This document shows positions 61,184-64,000 of a stretch of 64,000 bases of DNA, piece by piece (within the stretch, counting starts at the first letter, position 1; each line of letters begins with the position of its first letter). The notes under the pieces are model-generated. The model worked only from the letters and a program-made list of their open reading frames with translations, ran no database searches and was not told the DNA's origin. The stretch is from positions 1 through 64,000 of the forward strand of contig NZ_JAEULP010000069.1 in the NCBI RefSeq assembly GCF_016792905.1, in the 5' to 3' direction. The position numbers and the translations under genes are program-made. Source of the DNA: Tabrizicola sp. (lineage in GTDB: Bacteria > Pseudomonadota > Alphaproteobacteria > Rhodobacterales > Rhodobacteraceae).

Positions 61184-62688
61184 CCCTCCGCCTGACCATC
61201 GAGCACAGCCCCCATCCCCAGGACCGGCACGAGATGCGCCACCCCGGGGGCGAGTTCTCGATTGGCCGGGGGGCGGAATGTTCCTGGCAGATCAACGACC
61301 CCGACATGTATGTCTCGCGCAAGCATTGCGTGATCACCGGCGAGGCGGGGCAGTTCATCGTCACCGACGCCAGCCGGGGCGGGCTTTACATCGACGGCAA
61401 GGACCAGCCGCTGGGCCCGGGGAATGCCGCCAGGCTGGAATCTGGGATGCGCCTGCGGCTTGGCGATACGGTAATCCGCGTCGAGATCGAGACGACGGCC
61501 TCGGAACCAACGCCTCGCACGCAAGGACCGGCTCAGAGGCGGCTGGACCATGATGATTTCTTCTCGGCGTCGATTGCGCCGCCCCCTCCAGTTCGCCGCC
61601 CGGAGGGGCTGCCGCAGCCGTTCGACACAGGTACCATCGACGCCCGCCGCCTGCCGGACGCACCCGAACGCGCCCCGCCGCCGCCCCTGTTCGACGATCC
61701 CTTCACGCTTGACACGTCGGTTCAGGCACGTCCGGCAGGCGGCGTTCCGCAACCGATTGCTACCCGGCCCGATGACTTCGGCTTTGGAATGTTCTTCGAG
61801 GAACCCGCCAAGGCAAGCCCGCCCACCCCGCCACCCGCCCCTGCTGCCGCACCTCCGCCAGCGGCTCCCGCAAGCGATGACTGGTGGGGCATGCCGCCCG
61901 CCGCGACCTCGACCGAACCGCCTGCCCCCACTGCCGAACCCCTGCGACTTGTCCCCAAAGCGCCCGCCGCCGCCCCGATCCCGGACGAGGAAGACCGCAG
62001 CCGCCAGCGTGTGGCCCCCATCCCGCCGCCGATTGCCGAAGCTTCCGCAGCTCCACGCGCTGCCCCTTCCGTCGCTTCGACGCAAGTCTCTCCCGTCGCG
62101 GACGCCGCACTGCGCGAGGCCTTCTTTCGGGGCCTCGGGCTGGAACCCGCTGCGGCACCAGCCGACCCGGCTGCCGAGATGGAGGCCCTGGGCCAGCGTT
62201 TCCGGCTTCTGGTCGAGGGGCTGATGCTGATGCTGCGGACCCGGGCCAAGGAAAAACAGAACGCCCGCGTGGCGCAGACCGTGATCAGCAACACCGATGT
62301 CAACCCTCTGAAATTCCTGGCCTCCACCAATGAGGCGCTGGCGGCGATGGTTGCCCCGCGCGGGCCCGGCTACCTGGCCCCGGACGACGCGATCAACGGC
62401 GCTTTCCGCGATCTGGCCGACCATCAGCTGCGGTCCTGGGTGGCGATCCAGTCGGCGCTGCGGCGGATGATCGACCGCTTCGATCCGGCCGCGGTCGAGA
62501 AGGACCTGGTCGAGACCGGGATGATTGAGGCGCTGTTTTCCGGTGGTCGCAGCGCAAAGCTGTGGAAGGCCTATACCGAGCGCTACAAGGACATCGCCCG
62601 CGCCGCCGAGGACCGTTTCCTGGGCGAGGTGGGGGCGGATTTCAGGGATGCATATGAAGGCAACAGGGAGAAGACCGATGACCAATGA
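61180..62688 (+). CDS. tagH: T6SS FHA-domain protein (TagH/Fha)
   Basis: 502 residues. An N-terminal forkhead-associated domain (about 1-105) has FSIGRGAECSWQI, SRKHCVI and the phosphothreonine-binding turns. A long proline/alanine-rich linker covers about 110-310. The C-terminal domain (about 315-495) has NPLKFLASTNEALAAMV and KLWKAYTERYKDIARAAEDRF, typical of TagH. It is probably the target of the kinase at 51643, in a threonine-phosphorylation switch for T6SS assembly. The stop overlaps the tssJ start region by 11 bases. Confidence 0.95.
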   Translation: MTLRLTIEHSPHPQDRHEMRHPGGEFSIGRGAECSWQINDPDMYVSRKHCVITGEAGQFIVTDASRGGLYIDGKDQPLGPGNAARLESGMRLRLGDTVIRVEIETTASEPTPRTQGPAQRRLDHDDFFSASIAPPPPVRRPEGLPQPFDTGTIDARRLPDAPERAPPPPLFDDPFTLDTSVQARPAGGVPQPIATRPDDFGFGMFFEEPAKASPPTPPPAPAAAPPPAAPASDDWWGMPPAATSTEPPAPTAEPLRLVPKAPAAAPIPDEEDRSRQRVAPIPPPIAEASAAPRAAPSVASTQVSPVADAALREAFFRGLGLEPAAAPADPAAEMEALGQRFRLLVEGLMLMLRTRAKEKQNARVAQTVISNTDVNPLKFLASTNEALAAMVAPRGPGYLAPDDAINGAFRDLADHQLRSWVAIQSALRRMIDRFDPAAVEKDLVETGMIEALFSGGRSAKLWKAYTERYKDIARAAEDRFLGEVGADFRDAYEGNREKTDDQ

Positions 62689-63142
62689 AGCTGGATTTCC
62701 ACGCCGGGCCTTTCTGATCGGAGGCGGCGCCCTTGTTCTCGTAGCCTGCGCCCCTTCGGGCCCCGGATCGGTAACATTCGTCGCGCAGGCGGCAGCGGGG
62801 GTGAACCCCGGCCCCGATGGCGCCGACCGTCCGCTGACGCTGCAAATCCTGCAGTTGCGCGGGGCCGGCGCGTTCGACGGCGCCGATTTCTTCGCGCTGC
62901 AATCCCCGGCCAAGGCGCTTGGCGCCGACCTGGTCAGCGCCGATGCCATCGCGCTGGCCCCGGGTGGCAAGGCGACGAAGACCATCACGCTGGACCCGAC
63001 CACCACGCTTGTTGCCTTGGTCGCGGGCTTCCGCGATCCGGCGGGCAAGCAGTTCCGGGCCAAGTCCTCGGTCTCGCCGACGGATGCGGTGACGTTCGCG
63101 CTTGACGTGACCGCCAGCGGGATCAAGCTGACCCCGATGTGA
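62678..63142 (+). CDS. tssJ: TssJ, T6SS outer-membrane lipoprotein
   Basis: 154 residues from the ATG at 62678; the upstream open frame is inside tagH. Signal with lipobox LVLVAC (C24 as lipid anchor) and a twin arginine in PRRAFLIGGG. The mature domain has VNPGPDGADRPLTLQILQL, DFFALQSPAKALGADLV and LAPGGK, all typical for TssJ. It anchors the TssJLM membrane complex in the outer membrane. Confidence 0.94.
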   Translation: MTNEAGFPRRAFLIGGGALVLVACAPSGPGSVTFVAQAAAGVNPGPDGADRPLTLQILQLRGAGAFDGADFFALQSPAKALGADLVSADAIALAPGGKATKTITLDPTTTLVALVAGFRDPAGKQFRAKSSVSPTDAVTFALDVTASGIKLTPM

Positions 63143-63178
63143 CCCCGCGCCGCATGCAGGAACAGGCAGGACAGAAGA

Positions 63179-64000
63179 ATGAGTGACAAGAACAAGGTCG
63201 TCTGGTCCGAAGGGCTGTTCCTGCGCACCCAGCACCTGCAACAGCAGGACCGCTATACCGAAGGCCTGGTGCGCGGTGCGCTCCAGGCCGCGCCGATGCA
63301 GGCCTTCGGCTTCCGGTCGCTGGTGCTGGACAAGCCCGCACTGGACGCGGGCCGGGTCGCCGTCGCCTCGGCCACAGGCATCTTCCCGGACGGCACGCCC
63401 TTTGCCATCCCCGACACCATGTCCGCCCCCGCCCCCGTGGCGATCAAGGCCGACATGTCGGGTCTTGTCGCCCTGGCCATTCCCGTCGAACGCCCGGGCT
63501 CGGCTACCATCGACCCCGCCCATGCCGAACCCGCCGGGTCGCGCTATCGCGGGGTGATCCAGACCGTCCGCGACACCATACGCAACGGCGCCGAGCCCGA
63601 AGAGCTGGAAGTCGCCCGCCTCGCCGCCCGCCTGATCCTTCCGGGCGAGGACTCCGCAGGTTACGTCGCCCTGCCCGTCGCCCGGGTCGAGGGCCTGCGG
63701 GCCGAGGGTTCCGTCGCCCTGTCGGACGGCTATCTTGCCCCGGCGCTCTGCCTTGCCGCTGTCCCGTGGTATGCGGGCCTTGCGCAAGAGGTCGTCACCG
63801 GGCTGGACCGCATCGGCGAAGCGCATGGCAAGATGGTGCATGGCGGCGCGGGCCGCGGGATCGAGAACCTGCTGCTCCTCGAACTGGCCAACACCGCCCG
63901 CCCGCGCATTGCGCACATGCTGGCGCAGAACCTGCACCATCCGTCGGAATTCTTCATGGAGCTGGCGGGACTGGCCGGACGCATGGCGACCTATGGCTCC
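63179..64000 (+). CDS. tssK: TssK, T6SS baseplate-membrane complex linker (partial)
   Basis: 274 codons are visible from the ATG at 63179; the gene runs off the right edge (full length is usually about 440-450). The typical start is VVWSEGLFLRTQHLQQQDRY near residues 7-26, and the sequence continues through GFRSLVLDKPALDAG, VALPVARVEG and HHPSEFFMELAGLAGRM. TssK connects the baseplate to TssL/TssM, whose genes would follow outside the window. Confidence 0.95.
   Translation, partial: MSDKNKVVWSEGLFLRTQHLQQQDRYTEGLVRGALQAAPMQAFGFRSLVLDKPALDAGRVAVASATGIFPDGTPFAIPDTMSAPAPVAIKADMSGLVALAIPVERPGSATIDPAHAEPAGSRYRGVIQTVRDTIRNGAEPEELEVARLAARLILPGEDSAGYVALPVARVEGLRAEGSVALSDGYLAPALCLAAVPWYAGLAQEVVTGLDRIGEAHGKMVHGGAGRGIENLLLLELANTARPRIAHMLAQNLHHPSEFFMELAGLAGRMATYGS

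Noticed and set aside
1-64000. Search for CRISPR arrays, tRNA genes, insertion sequences and prophage genes
   Set aside because: No regularly spaced repeats, cloverleaf-like sequences, transposase motifs or phage structural genes were recognised by eye (T6SS genes apart); tRNA detection by reading is limited.

Overview
The window reads as chromosomal or large-plasmid DNA from a GC-rich alphaproteobacterium, most likely a member of the Rhodobacterales (Paracoccaceae). The supporting signs are the nosRZDFYLX gene order with a Tat-exported clade I NosZ, dense operons with ATGA/TGATG start-stop overlaps, several GTG starts, and many ABC-transporter/sugar-acid loci. This placement comes from gene content and composition, not from a marker gene. 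I see no rRNA, tRNA, CRISPR array, phage or insertion sequence.

Layout. (1) 1-6459: a ribose-type sugar ABC transporter (ATPase cut by the window edge, permease, binding protein) with a sterol-desaturase-like membrane di-iron gene upstream on the minus strand, then a divergent LacI regulator, an aldo/keto reductase and a creatininase-family protein. (2) 6622-15580: a dipeptide/oligopeptide-type ABC transporter (two ATPases, two permeases, binding protein) headed by an FAD oxidoreductase. A paralogous FAD oxidoreductase plus a MarR regulator is transcribed divergently; palindromes lie in the shared promoter region. (3) 15879-16853: remains of a multicopper oxidase, broken by frameshifts. (4) 16999-25607: the nitrous-oxide reductase operon nosR-Z-D-F-Y-L-X, preceded by an FNR/NNR-type box. 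(5) 25784-42573: an IclR-controlled catabolic island. It joins a Gfo/Idh/MocA dehydrogenase, two MaoC-fold proteins, a CaiB-type CoA-transferase, a binding-protein homologue without a signal peptide, a complete carbohydrate ABC transporter, two mandelate-racemase-type dehydratases, a RhaM-type mutarotase, an RraA-type aldolase, a split UxaA-type dehydratase, an SDR, an FAH-family hydrolase and a lactonase. (6) 42690-64000: a type VI secretion locus with ClpV, a kinase, TssA, B, C, Hcp, E, F, G, FHA, J and the start of TssK, plus an effector module (DUF2169 adaptor, ketosynthase-like protein, DUF4150/PAAR-like protein with an HNH-like tail, two putative immunity genes).

How the parts work together. 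The catabolic island looks like a non-phosphorylating 6-deoxysugar or sugar-acid route: import, anomer interconversion, oxidation, lactone opening, dehydration, oxidation, and diketo-acid cleavage to pyruvate plus a hydroxy acid. The MaoC and CoA-transferase genes have no obvious place in that route and make the locus the best candidate for undescribed chemistry. The T6SS part has a kinase and an FHA protein, which suggests threonine-phosphorylation control. Its effector module has an unusual catalytic-residue-free ketosynthase fold next to a toxin and two immunity candidates.
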